Positions 1-5,141 of a DNA stretch of 5,141 nucleotides are shown here, in pieces. Within the stretch, counting starts at the first letter, position 1, and the number at the start of each line of letters is the position of its first letter. Below the pieces are notes generated by a model. That model was not told where the DNA came from, ran no database searches, and saw only the letters and a list, made by a program, of their open reading frames with translations. The position numbers and the translations under genes were made by a program. The DNA is from Anaerolineae bacterium (GTDB taxonomy: Bacteria > Chloroflexota > Anaerolineae > B4-G1 > DUEL01): positions 1 to 5,141 of the forward strand of contig JAFGOJ010000176.1 of NCBI GenBank assembly GCA_016926575.1, in the 5' to 3' direction.

Positions 1-60
1 CTTAGGCCGCGTAGCGGCCCGGCCACCACAAAGGGCAGAAAATTACCGCTGTATTTAAGA

Positions 61-127
61 CGTCATTCCCGCGCAAGCGGGAATCCAGTTTACGTACAGA
101 TAGATGCCCGCTTGCGCGGGCATGACG
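61..127. repeat. REP-like inverted pair of hairpins
   Basis: Two 27-base arms (61-87 and 101-127) are inverted copies of one another with 24 of 27 positions matching, separated by 13 bases. Each arm is itself a perfect hairpin: 65-72 pairs with 77-84 (8 bp, loop GCAA), and 104-111 pairs with 116-123 (8 bp, loop TTGC). The left arm fits the ATTCCC-N8-GGGAAT pattern known from the neisserial dRS3 repeat and from REP-type palindromes in many genomes. REP palindromes in such inverted pairs (BIMEs) are usually moved by a RAYT transposase acting in trans. No such gene is present here. The family assignment is by pattern only. The flanks (1-60 and 128-233) hold only minor hairpins (5-10/14-19 and 154-158/162-166) and no supportable gene. 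Confidence 0.75.
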
Positions 128-220
128 GCCGGATGAGCGGCTATTTTCGGAGCAGCGATAGTCGCTAGAACGACGTCGCGTGCCGTGCCCCGGTGTAACT
201 TCCACGTAACACCTTTCTGG

Positions 221-226
221 TACTAT
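221..226 (+). promoter_or_regulatory. possible -10 box for a leaderless transcript
   Basis: TACTAT matches TATAAT at four of six positions and is followed by AG. Initiation about seven bases downstream would fall at 233-234, the A of the ATG of the 66-residue gene. No Shine-Dalgarno sequence precedes that ATG, so a leaderless mRNA would explain the arrangement. The only -35-like string nearby is TTCCAC at 200-205, with a short 15-base spacer, which is poor. This is a weak call. Confidence 0.22.
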
Positions 227-233
227 AGCCTCG

Positions 234-434
234 ATGCCCGAAGCGACAATCGCGTCCTTTATCCTGCGCTTTACGCAGGAGCATACCCCTGAGGCACCGG
301 CTTCCCCCACGGCCTGGCACGGCGTTATCCGCCATATCCAGACCAAAGAGGAAATCCGGTTCACGCACATAGAAAGCGCGCTGGATTTTATTGCGCGGTA
401 TGTAGATGTGCCCCTCGAAGAAGAAACCGAGTAA
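234..434 (+). CDS. small conserved-looking hypothetical protein (66 aa)
   Basis: This is a short acidic protein that I cannot assign a function. It is predicted cytoplasmic, with no signal peptide or membrane segment. Residues 8-14 (SFILRFT) could form a beta strand. A Trp-His-Gly-Val-Ile-Arg-His segment (residues 28-34) and an EIRFTH stretch (39-44) suggest further strands. SALDFIARYV (47-56) looks like a closing amphipathic helix, and the tail is acidic (EEETE). The pattern 'RF..E - W.G.IRH.Q - F - AL.FI..Y' resembles short hypothetical proteins I recall from Chloroflexota and cyanobacteria, but I cannot verify this. The gene ends 52 bases before the reductase start on the same strand, so it could be the first cistron of that transcript. 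No ribosome-binding site is visible ahead of the ATG. Its reality is supported by sensible amino-acid composition and by lower G+C than the flanking palindromes. Confidence 0.6.
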   Translation: MPEATIASFILRFTQEHTPEAPASPTAWHGVIRHIQTKEEIRFTHIESALDFIARYVDVPLEEETE

Positions 435-475
435 GTCGCTGCAGCGGGTGGAACGTGCCTCGAAATCCCATTCAC

Positions 476-481
476 AGGAGG
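476..481 (+). promoter_or_regulatory. strong Shine-Dalgarno site that fixes the reductase start
   Basis: AGGAGG lies five bases before the ATG at 487. The open frame runs upstream to an ATG at 406, which would add 27 residues and overlap the preceding small gene. The perfect site here, together with the conserved SDR N-terminus beginning at 487, makes 487 the start. Confidence 0.85.
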
Positions 482-486
482 TTGTG

Positions 487-1251
487 ATGCGTCTCAAAGA
501 TCGAGTCTGTCTCATTACCGGAGGGGCCGCCGGCATCGGCCTGGCGACGGCCCAGCGTTTCGCCGAAGAAGGGGCCATAGTCGTTATCTGTGACCTCGAC
601 GAAGCGGCCGGACAAGCCGCCGTCGCCGATCTGGGCCCGGAAGCCGCGTTCTACACGGTCAATGTCACCAACCGCCAGGCCGTGCAGGCGTGGGTCGACG
701 ACGTCGTCGCGCGCTACGGGCGGATCGACGTGCTGGTCAACAACGCCGGCGTCCTGCGCGACAATCAACTGGTGCGCGTCAAGGACGGCCAACTGGTCAA
801 GCAGATGCCGGAGGAGGAGTTTGACCTGGTCATCGCGGTCAATCTCAAGGGCGTCTTCAACTGCACACAGGCCGTGGCCCCGGTGATGATCAACCAGGGC
901 AGCGGCGTGATCCTGAATGCGACGTCGATCGTCGGGCTGGACGGCAATTTCGGCCAGACTAACTACGTGGCGACGAAGGCTGGCGTGATCGGCATGACCA
1001 AGGTGTGGGCGCGCGAGTTGGGTCGCTACGGCATCCGCGTCAACGCTGTGGCTCCCGGCTTCACACTGACCGAGATGGTGCGCCAGATGCCGGAAAAGAT
1101 TTTGGAGGGCATGGCCGAACGCACGCCGCTGCGCCGGCTGGGCGAACCGCGCGACATCGCCAACGCCTACCTCTTCCTGGCCTCCGACGAGGCGTCTTTC
1201 GTCTCCGGAACCGTGCTGCGCGTCGACGGCGGGATCGTCGTTGGGACGTAG
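487..1251 (+). CDS. short-chain dehydrogenase/reductase, FabG-like 3-oxoacyl reductase (254 aa)
   Basis: A cytoplasmic NAD(P)-dependent oxidoreductase of the classical SDR family, expected to interconvert 3-oxoacyl and 3-hydroxyacyl thioesters (ACP or CoA). All family marks are present: the cofactor-binding TGGAAGIG at residues 11-18, the NNAG motif at 85-88, and the catalytic tetrad Asn119 (in VNLKG), Ser147, Tyr160 and Lys164 (YVATK). The PGF segment that follows is at 190-192 and the C-terminal VDGG at 247-249. Asp36 ends the second beta strand, a position where an acid usually favours NAD(H) over NADPH. The length is normal for the family (about 245-255). Compared with E. coli FabG there is an extra stretch of roughly nine residues after RDN, around GQLVKQMPEE (101-110). 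The stop codon is followed within a few bases by the next start, so the two genes are probably translationally coupled. Fold and chemistry are secure. The substrate, and whether it serves synthesis or degradation, are not. Confidence 0.95.
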   Translation: MRLKDRVCLITGGAAGIGLATAQRFAEEGAIVVICDLDEAAGQAAVADLGPEAAFYTVNVTNRQAVQAWVDDVVARYGRIDVLVNNAGVLRDNQLVRVKDGQLVKQMPEEEFDLVIAVNLKGVFNCTQAVAPVMINQGSGVILNATSIVGLDGNFGQTNYVATKAGVIGMTKVWARELGRYGIRVNAVAPGFTLTEMVRQMPEKILEGMAERTPLRRLGEPRDIANAYLFLASDEASFVSGTVLRVDGGIVVGT

Positions 1252-1260
1252 GGGGCGGTG

Positions 1261-2286
1261 ATGAACCCATCCGACGTCTCCGTCGGCATCGTCAGCGCCG
1301 GCATCTACGTTCCCGAACCGGTGATCAGCGCTGCCGAGATCGCCGCAGAGAGCGGCATCCCCGAGTGGGTGATCCGCGAGAAGTTCGGCATGAACCAGAA
1401 GCACAAGCCCGGCCCCGACGACCACACCAACCAGATGGCGATCTGGGCCGCGCAAGACTGCCTCGCCAAGTGCGACATTTCGCCCGAGGAGATCGACGTC
1501 GTGCTCTGCACCACCGAGGAGTGGAAGGAGTACCTGCTGTGGACGGCGGGCATCAAGCTGGCCTACGAGGTCGGCGCTACGCGCGCTTGGGCGGTCGACA
1601 TGCACCTGCGCTGCGGGGGCACCATCGCCGCGCTCAAGATGGCGCGGGATATGATGATCGCCGACCCCGAGGTCAACACGGTGCTCATCGCCGGGGGCTA
1701 CCGGAACGGCGACCTGATCAACTTCAAGAACCACCGCACGACGTTCCTCTTCAACCTGACCGCGGGCGCGGGGGCGCTGCTGCTGCGCAAGAACTGGCCG
1801 CGCAACCACGTCCTGGGGGCGCACCTGATGGCCGACGGGTTCATGAGTGAGCACGTCATCGTCCCCGCCAGCGGCACCAAGCAGTTCCCCACCGACGCGG
1901 CGGTGGCTCAAGACCTGTTCTATCTCGACTTGGTCGAGCCGGAGGCGATGAAGGACCGCCTCAATGCGGTGTCGATGGACAACTGGATGCACTGTATCGA
2001 CGAGGCGTTGCGCAAGAGCGGCCGCACGCGCGCGGACATCGGCTACCTCAACGTGCTGCACATGAAGCGCTCGGGTCACCTCGACATGCTCGAACGGCTG
2101 GGGCTGACCGAGGAGCAGTCGGTCTACCTCTCCGACTACGGCCATACCGGCGAGCAAGACGCGATGATCTCCATTGTCGAAGGGCTGAAGCAGGGCCGCC
2201 TCAAAGATGGCGACTTGATGATCATCGTTGCCGCCGGCATCGGCTACGCCTGGGGCGCGTGCTGCGTCCAGTGGGGGCCATGCTGA
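1261..2286 (+). CDS. ketoacyl synthase III-like thiolase-fold enzyme (341 aa)
   Basis: A thiolase-superfamily protein of the 3-oxoacyl-ACP synthase III / HMG-CoA synthase-like type, likely catalysing or reversing a Claisen condensation of an acyl thioester. The N-terminal GIVSAGIYVPEPVIS (9-23) is the typical first strand and loop. Cys118 in LRCGGTIAAL aligns with the nucleophile of KAS III (ACSGF). AGGYRNGD (144-151) follows the usual strand. His267 in VLHMKRS matches the HQAN histidine. The C-terminal GDLMIIVAAGIGYAWGA (317-333) is the usual final glycine-rich strand. At the place of the KAS III catalytic Asn (YGNTS) there is YGHTGEQD with His295, so the third catalytic residue is changed. 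The length is normal. An in-frame GTG lies directly ahead at 1258. ATG 1261 is preferred because it gives better spacing from the G-rich stretch at 1251-1257. The gene sits nine bases after the reductase stop. Substrate and direction are unknown. Confidence 0.88.
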   Translation: MNPSDVSVGIVSAGIYVPEPVISAAEIAAESGIPEWVIREKFGMNQKHKPGPDDHTNQMAIWAAQDCLAKCDISPEEIDVVLCTTEEWKEYLLWTAGIKLAYEVGATRAWAVDMHLRCGGTIAALKMARDMMIADPEVNTVLIAGGYRNGDLINFKNHRTTFLFNLTAGAGALLLRKNWPRNHVLGAHLMADGFMSEHVIVPASGTKQFPTDAAVAQDLFYLDLVEPEAMKDRLNAVSMDNWMHCIDEALRKSGRTRADIGYLNVLHMKRSGHLDMLERLGLTEEQSVYLSDYGHTGEQDAMISIVEGLKQGRLKDGDLMIIVAAGIGYAWGACCVQWGPC

Positions 2287-2302
2287 TTGTACGGCAAGTT
2301 TT

Positions 2303-2372
2303 AGCCACGAATTGACACGAATTCTCACGAATTAAAAACAAAATTAGTGTTAATTCGTGTAAATTCGTGGCT
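2303..2372. repeat. AT-rich long inverted repeat made of 10-bp CACGAATT units
   Basis: Arms 2303-2333 and 2342-2372 pair at 27 of 31 positions around an 8-base loop. The left arm contains three consecutive 10-bp units beginning CACGAATT (starts 2306, 2316 and 2326), and the right arm contains two clear inverted copies (2352-2359 and 2362-2369) plus a degraded third. The composition is very unlike the surrounding GC-rich genes. Five T residues (2375-2379) follow the right arm, so on the + strand it could act as an intrinsic terminator or attenuator between the synthase and the fusion gene. It also resembles the dispersed CACGAATT-type intergenic repeats I recall from several bacterial phyla, though I cannot confirm the family. 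Only 40 bases then remain for a separate promoter, and none is convincing. Confidence 0.8.
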
Positions 2373-2412
2373 GATTTTTCCCGTTCGTAATACTAAATCG
2401 GGAGACTGACAA

Positions 2413-4863
2413 ATGAACTCGCGCAATTTATACGAACAGAAACGCCTTTTGATCCCCGAAGCTGTCTCGCTGGTGCAGTCCCATCAGACGATTGGCGTGG
2501 CGATGGCGGCCTCGGAGCCGACCGGGCTGTTGAGCGAGCTGGGCCGCCACAAGCACCGTCTGGAGGACGTGACCGTGTGGGTATGCCTTCCGCTGCGCCT
2601 GTACGACTTCGTGCTCCAGCCGGAGATGGCGGGCCACTTTTTCGTGGAAAACTGGTTCTACGGCGCGCCCGACCGCGAGGTCCACGACCAGGGCCGCATC
2701 TCCTACATCCCCAACAACCTCCACGCCGCCGCACGCTCGAAGCTGGAGGCGGTGGGCAACCGCCTGGACATCTACTGGGGCACCGCCACCCCGCCCGACG
2801 CGCGCGGCTTCATGTCGCTCTCCACCAGCCTGGTGATCGAAAAGCTGCTTATGGACGCGGCCGATATGGTGGTGCTGGAGATCAACGAGAACCTGCCCTG
2901 GACCCTGGGCGACACCCACGTCCACATCTCGGACGTCGACGTCGTTGTGGAGAACCACGTGCCCGTGTTCGAACTGCCCGCCGCTCCGCCGACGGAGTGG
3001 GAACGGGCCATCGGCGGCTACATCGCCGAGCTGATCGACGACGGCTGCACGCTCCAACTCGGCATCGGCGGCATCCCCAACGCCATCACCGCCTTCCTGA
3101 TGGAGCGGCGCGATCTGGGCGTTCACACGGAAATGTTCATCGACGGCATGGTCGATCTGTACGAGGCGGGCGTGATCACCGGGCGGCGCAAGACGCTGTG
3201 GAACGGCAAGATGGTCGGCGCGTTCGCGCTGGGCACGCAGAAGCTGTACGATTTCATCGACAACAACCTGGGTGTCGAGTTCCAGCAGGGCAAAGTCACC
3301 AACGATCCCTACGTCATCGGCCAGAACTACAAGATGATCAGCGTCAATACCGCCCTGCAGGTCGACCTGTACGGGCAGGTCTGCTCGCAGAGCATCGGCC
3401 CGCGCCACTACAGCGGCACCGGCGGCCAGCTCGACACGCACCGCGGCGCGCAGATGTCGCCGGGCGGGCGCGGCATCATCGCCTTGCGCTCCACCGCCCG
3501 CGGCGGCACGCTCTCCACCATCGTCCCCACGCTGGCCGAAGGGGCCGAGGTGACCATTCCCGGGCAGGACGTCGACACCATCGTCACCGAGCACGGCGTG
3601 GCGGCGCTCAAGGGCCTCAGCGTCCGCGACCGCCTGACCGCGCTAACCCAGATCGCCGATCCCGCTTTCCGTCCCTGGCTGCGCGAGGAGGCGGAGCGGC
3701 TGAACATCGTGCCACGGTTGGTGACGCCCGGCTTCACCGCCGAGCGGCCCCAACGCGCGGCGACCGCCCCCGGCGTGACCGAGGACGCGATCCGTTTAGG
3801 CACCTTTTGCGATCTCTCCGGCCCGAACGCGACCATTGGCATGGCCGCGCTGCGCGGCTACAGCACGTACTACGAGCACGTCAACCGCTGGGGCGGCGTG
3901 CACGGGCGCAGGATCGAGCTGGTCGTCGAGGACGATGCCTTCGACCCCGACCGCACGCGCGAGGCGGTCGACCGGCTGATCGGGCAGCGGGACGTGTTCG
4001 CCATTGCCAGCCCGCTGGGCACGCCGACCAACCTGGCCGTGCTCGACCGGCTGCTGGAAGAGCAGATTCCCGTCGTCTCGCCGCACAGCGGCCTCTCCGT
4101 CTGGTCGACGCCGTTGAAGCACACCTACTTTGCCCTACAGCCGTCGTACCAGGTGGAGGGGCGCATCCTGGCCCAGTACGTGGCCGACGCGCGGGTGGCG
4201 CAGCGGGTCGCCATCTTCGCGGTCGACGACCGGTTCGGGCAGGAGGGGGCGATGGCATTTGCGGAGGAACTGCGGCGGGGCGGGATGGAGGCGGTGGGCA
4301 CGGTGATGCACGCGGCGCGCTTCTCTGCGCCCGAGGCGTGGGTGGCGGAGTTGACGGCGTGGGCGCCGGATTGGGTGCTGCTCTACACCTACGTCAAACC
4401 GGCGGCGGACCTGTTGCGGGCGGCGCACGCGGCGGGGTTCCGCCCGGCCTGGCTGGCCAGCTACGTCCTTTCGGGGCCGGATCTGCTCCGCTTTGCCGGG
4501 GCCGAAGCGACCCACGGCCTGCGCGCGGCGTGCTACCCGGCCGGGCCGCGCCACCATCGCGGCGAAGGGCTCTTCCGCAAGCTGATGGCCCGCGCCGACG
4601 GCGAGGGCGCGCCCAGCACGCACAGCCGCATCGGCTACGCGGCGGCCCAATTGATCGTCGAGGGGCTGAGCCGCGCCGGGCCGGACCTGACGCGCGAGGG
4701 CTTCATTGCGGCATTGGAAGGGATCGGTGAGTGGACCGGCGGCCTGCTGCCGCCCATTCGCTACAGCCCCACCGACCATCGCGGCCTGACCGCCCTGGCG
4801 CTCCAGCGCGCCGTCGATGGGCGGTGGCTGGTGGAGCGGGGGTTGTTACAATTGAGAGACTGA
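2413..4863 (+). CDS. CoA-transferase / ABC-type substrate-binding domain fusion (816 aa)
   Basis: A single uninterrupted frame joins two complete domains. Residues 1 to about 440 are an acetyl-CoA hydrolase / 4-hydroxybutyrate-type CoA-transferase, which transfers CoA between an acyl-CoA and a free carboxylate through a glutamyl-CoA intermediate. The marks are GIGGIPNAI (217-225), GVHTEM with catalytic Glu240, GQVCSQSIG (321-329), SGTGGQLD (334-341), an IIALRST stretch (355-361) and VTEHGVAALKG (391-401). Family members are usually about 430 residues and stop here. A short polar, Ala/Pro-containing linker (441-458) leads to a Peripla_BP_6 (LivJ/LivK-like) domain at about 459-812: IRLGTFCDLSGPNATIG, WGGVHGRRIELVVEDD (493-508), SPLGTPTNLAV (533-543), and the closing YSPTDHRG (784-791) and DGRW (802-805). 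There is no signal peptide or lipobox at the N-terminus and no hydrophobic segment at the junction, so the binding domain should be cytoplasmic. GGGAG (2400-2404) lies eight bases before the ATG. Acid substrate and ligand are unknown. A gating or sensing role is inference. Confidence 0.93.
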   Translation: MNSRNLYEQKRLLIPEAVSLVQSHQTIGVAMAASEPTGLLSELGRHKHRLEDVTVWVCLPLRLYDFVLQPEMAGHFFVENWFYGAPDREVHDQGRISYIPNNLHAAARSKLEAVGNRLDIYWGTATPPDARGFMSLSTSLVIEKLLMDAADMVVLEINENLPWTLGDTHVHISDVDVVVENHVPVFELPAAPPTEWERAIGGYIAELIDDGCTLQLGIGGIPNAITAFLMERRDLGVHTEMFIDGMVDLYEAGVITGRRKTLWNGKMVGAFALGTQKLYDFIDNNLGVEFQQGKVTNDPYVIGQNYKMISVNTALQVDLYGQVCSQSIGPRHYSGTGGQLDTHRGAQMSPGGRGIIALRSTARGGTLSTIVPTLAEGAEVTIPGQDVDTIVTEHGVAALKGLSVRDRLTALTQIADPAFRPWLREEAERLNIVPRLVTPGFTAERPQRAATAPGVTEDAIRLGTFCDLSGPNATIGMAALRGYSTYYEHVNRWGGVHGRRIELVVEDDAFDPDRTREAVDRLIGQRDVFAIASPLGTPTNLAVLDRLLEEQIPVVSPHSGLSVWSTPLKHTYFALQPSYQVEGRILAQYVADARVAQRVAIFAVDDRFGQEGAMAFAEELRRGGMEAVGTVMHAARFSAPEAWVAELTAWAPDWVLLYTYVKPAADLLRAAHAAGFRPAWLASYVLSGPDLLRFAGAEATHGLRAACYPAGPRHHRGEGLFRKLMARADGEGAPSTHSRIGYAAAQLIVEGLSRAGPDLTREGFIAALEGIGEWTGGLLPPIRYSPTDHRGLTALALQRAVDGRWLVERGLLQLRD
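3787..4860 (+). other. C-terminal Peripla_BP_6 domain of the fusion
   Basis: This is the part of the fusion gene that encodes the substrate-binding domain (residues about 459-816). It starts with the usual first strand of a mature LivJ-like protein and runs through both lobes to the normal end, so it is a full Venus-flytrap module and not a fragment. In ordinary ABC systems the same sequence would follow a secretion signal, which is missing here. Between roughly 4190 and 4440 codon choice leans to GCG, GGG and GTG, while the transferase half leans to GCC, GGC and GTC. This hints, weakly, at separate origins of the two halves. Confidence 0.85.
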
Positions 4864-4880
4864 GGAATAGAGCCCCGCTC

Positions 4881-4925
4881 GGCGCGGGTCCACGACCCGC
4901 GCCACTGCCGGGTCACGGACCCGGC
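4881..4925. repeat. two adjacent GGGTC/GACCC hairpins
   Basis: The first hairpin pairs 4881-4890 with 4894-4903 (10 bp, loop CAC). The second pairs 4907-4914 with 4918-4925 (8 bp, loop ACG). Both share the core CGGGTC-N3-GACCCG. They begin 17 bases after the fusion gene's stop and have no T-run, so they are not classic intrinsic terminators, although they could stabilise the 3' end of the mRNA. Confidence 0.8.
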
Positions 4926-4943
4926 GGGAGCACATTGTCTGGT

Positions 4944-4980
4944 GGTGGTAGGCGCGCGATTCAATCGCGCGCCTACCACC
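4944..4980. repeat. 17-bp perfect hairpin
   Basis: Positions 4944-4960 pair perfectly with 4964-4980 around a TCA loop. This is the longest perfect stem in the window and has a GCGCGC run near its centre. No T-run follows, and it is not within a supportable gene. It looks like a miniature palindromic element. Confidence 0.85.
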
Positions 4981-4988
4981 TGTCGTTG

Positions 4989-5039
4989 CGGCGGGTCTCC
5001 TGACCCGCCGTTCCGCCCGGTCGGGAGACCGGGCGGAAC
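4989..5039. repeat. two abutting hairpins of the GGTC/GACC type
   Basis: The first pairs 4989-4997 with 5002-5010 (9 bp, loop TCCT) and repeats the CGGGTC/GACCCG core seen at 4881-4925. The second pairs 5010-5022 with 5027-5039 (13 bp, loop GGGA) and carries the related core CCGGTC/GACCGG. The two share G5010, so they sit directly end to end and could not both use that base. A minor 4-bp hairpin (5049-5052 with 5056-5059) follows. Confidence 0.8.
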
Positions 5040-5087
5040 AAGGGGGGCCGCCTGAGGCGTTAACCCAGGCCCATTTGCGGAAGGGGT

Positions 5088-5112
5088 CCGGGGGAACCGC
5101 AGGTTCCCCCGG
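5088..5112. repeat. 11-bp perfect hairpin
   Basis: Positions 5088-5098 pair with 5102-5112 around a GCA loop. The stem contains a run of five G facing five C. There is no T-run and no open frame over it that looks coding. Confidence 0.8.
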
Positions 5113-5117
5113 CGGGG

Positions 5118-5138
5118 TGCAGGGGCGGAGCCCCTGCA
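5118..5138. repeat. 9-bp perfect hairpin at the window end
   Basis: Positions 5118-5126 pair with 5130-5138 around a GGA loop. The AGGGGC-GGA-GCCCCT core is a type of intergenic palindrome I recall as common in cyanobacteria and Chloroflexota. The window ends three bases later, so the array may continue. Confidence 0.75.
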
Positions 5139-5141
5139 AAG

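Noticed and set aside
2..475. A 157-residue minus-strand frame across the upstream region and the small gene
   Set aside because: It reads through both arms of the palindromic repeat and against the better-supported small gene, and shows no recognisable domain.
406..486. Upstream ATG extension of the reductase
   Set aside because: The 27 extra residues are Lys/Ser-rich, overlap the preceding gene and lie before the perfect AGGAGG site and the conserved SDR N-terminus.
472..2328. A 618-residue open frame on the minus strand opposite the reductase and synthase
   Set aside because: It is the antisense shadow of two clearly real genes in GC-rich DNA. Its protein is rich in Asp, His, Arg and Val with no recognisable domain.
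2428..3594. A 388-residue minus-strand frame within the CoA-transferase region
   Set aside because: Antisense shadow with low-complexity composition and no supporting start signals.
3700..3800. A frameshift or sequencing join creating an artificial fusion
   Set aside because: The frame is open and the linker has normal codon use, with no trace of an out-of-frame signal peptide or a ribosome-binding site with start for a separate second gene. Raw reads would still be worth checking.
2577..4730. A 717-residue open frame on the + strand overlapping the fusion gene in another frame
   Set aside because: Its composition is dominated by Arg, Gly, Ala and Pro with no motifs, typical of an out-of-frame reading of a GC-rich gene. 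The overlapping frame has two complete known domains.
4731..5003. A 90-residue + frame running from the end of the fusion gene into the hairpin array
   Set aside because: It starts inside the fusion gene in another frame and translates palindromes. The protein is Arg/Pro-rich and unconvincing.
4881..5138. Hairpin array as a CRISPR or a classic terminator
   Set aside because: The units are different palindromes without regular identical repeats and unique spacers, and none is followed by a T-run.

Overview
The window is GC-rich, with strong G/C preference at third codon positions. It reads as a piece of a bacterial chromosome with four same-strand (+) genes separated by intergenic DNA full of palindromes. 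The best guess for the host is a high-GC Chloroflexota-type (Anaerolineae-like) bacterium. This rests on recall of similar genes and hairpin-rich intergenic DNA in that phylum and is an inference, not something the sequence proves. There are no tRNAs, rRNAs, CRISPR arrays, transposase genes or phage genes.

Layout. Positions 1-233 are non-coding and carry a REP-like pair of hairpins in inverted orientation (61-127). A small unrecognised protein of 66 aa follows (234-434), possibly from a leaderless transcript. Next comes a tight two-gene unit: a classical short-chain dehydrogenase/reductase of the FabG type (487-1251, start fixed by an AGGAGG site) and a ketoacyl synthase III-like thiolase-fold enzyme (1261-2286), only a few bases apart. 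A 126-base gap holds an AT-rich long inverted repeat built from 10-bp CACGAATT units (2303-2372). Then comes the most unusual gene (2413-4863): one uninterrupted 816-residue frame. Its first ~440 residues are a complete acetyl-CoA hydrolase / 4-hydroxybutyrate-type CoA-transferase with its catalytic Glu. Its last ~355 residues are a complete branched-chain amino-acid-type ABC substrate-binding domain (Peripla_BP_6 fold). There is no signal peptide at the N-terminus or at the junction. The last 278 bases are non-coding and hold at least seven near-perfect hairpins head to tail.

How the genes may work together (inference). The reductase interconverts 3-oxoacyl and 3-hydroxyacyl groups. The synthase makes or breaks a 3-oxoacyl C-C bond. 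The CoA-transferase moves CoA between an acyl-CoA and a free acid. Together they look like a small acyl-CoA module that activates or metabolises a carboxylic acid. The fused binding domain would sit in the cytoplasm, where it could sense that acid or a related small molecule and gate the transferase. This CoA-transferase/binding-protein fusion is the main candidate for something undescribed in the window.
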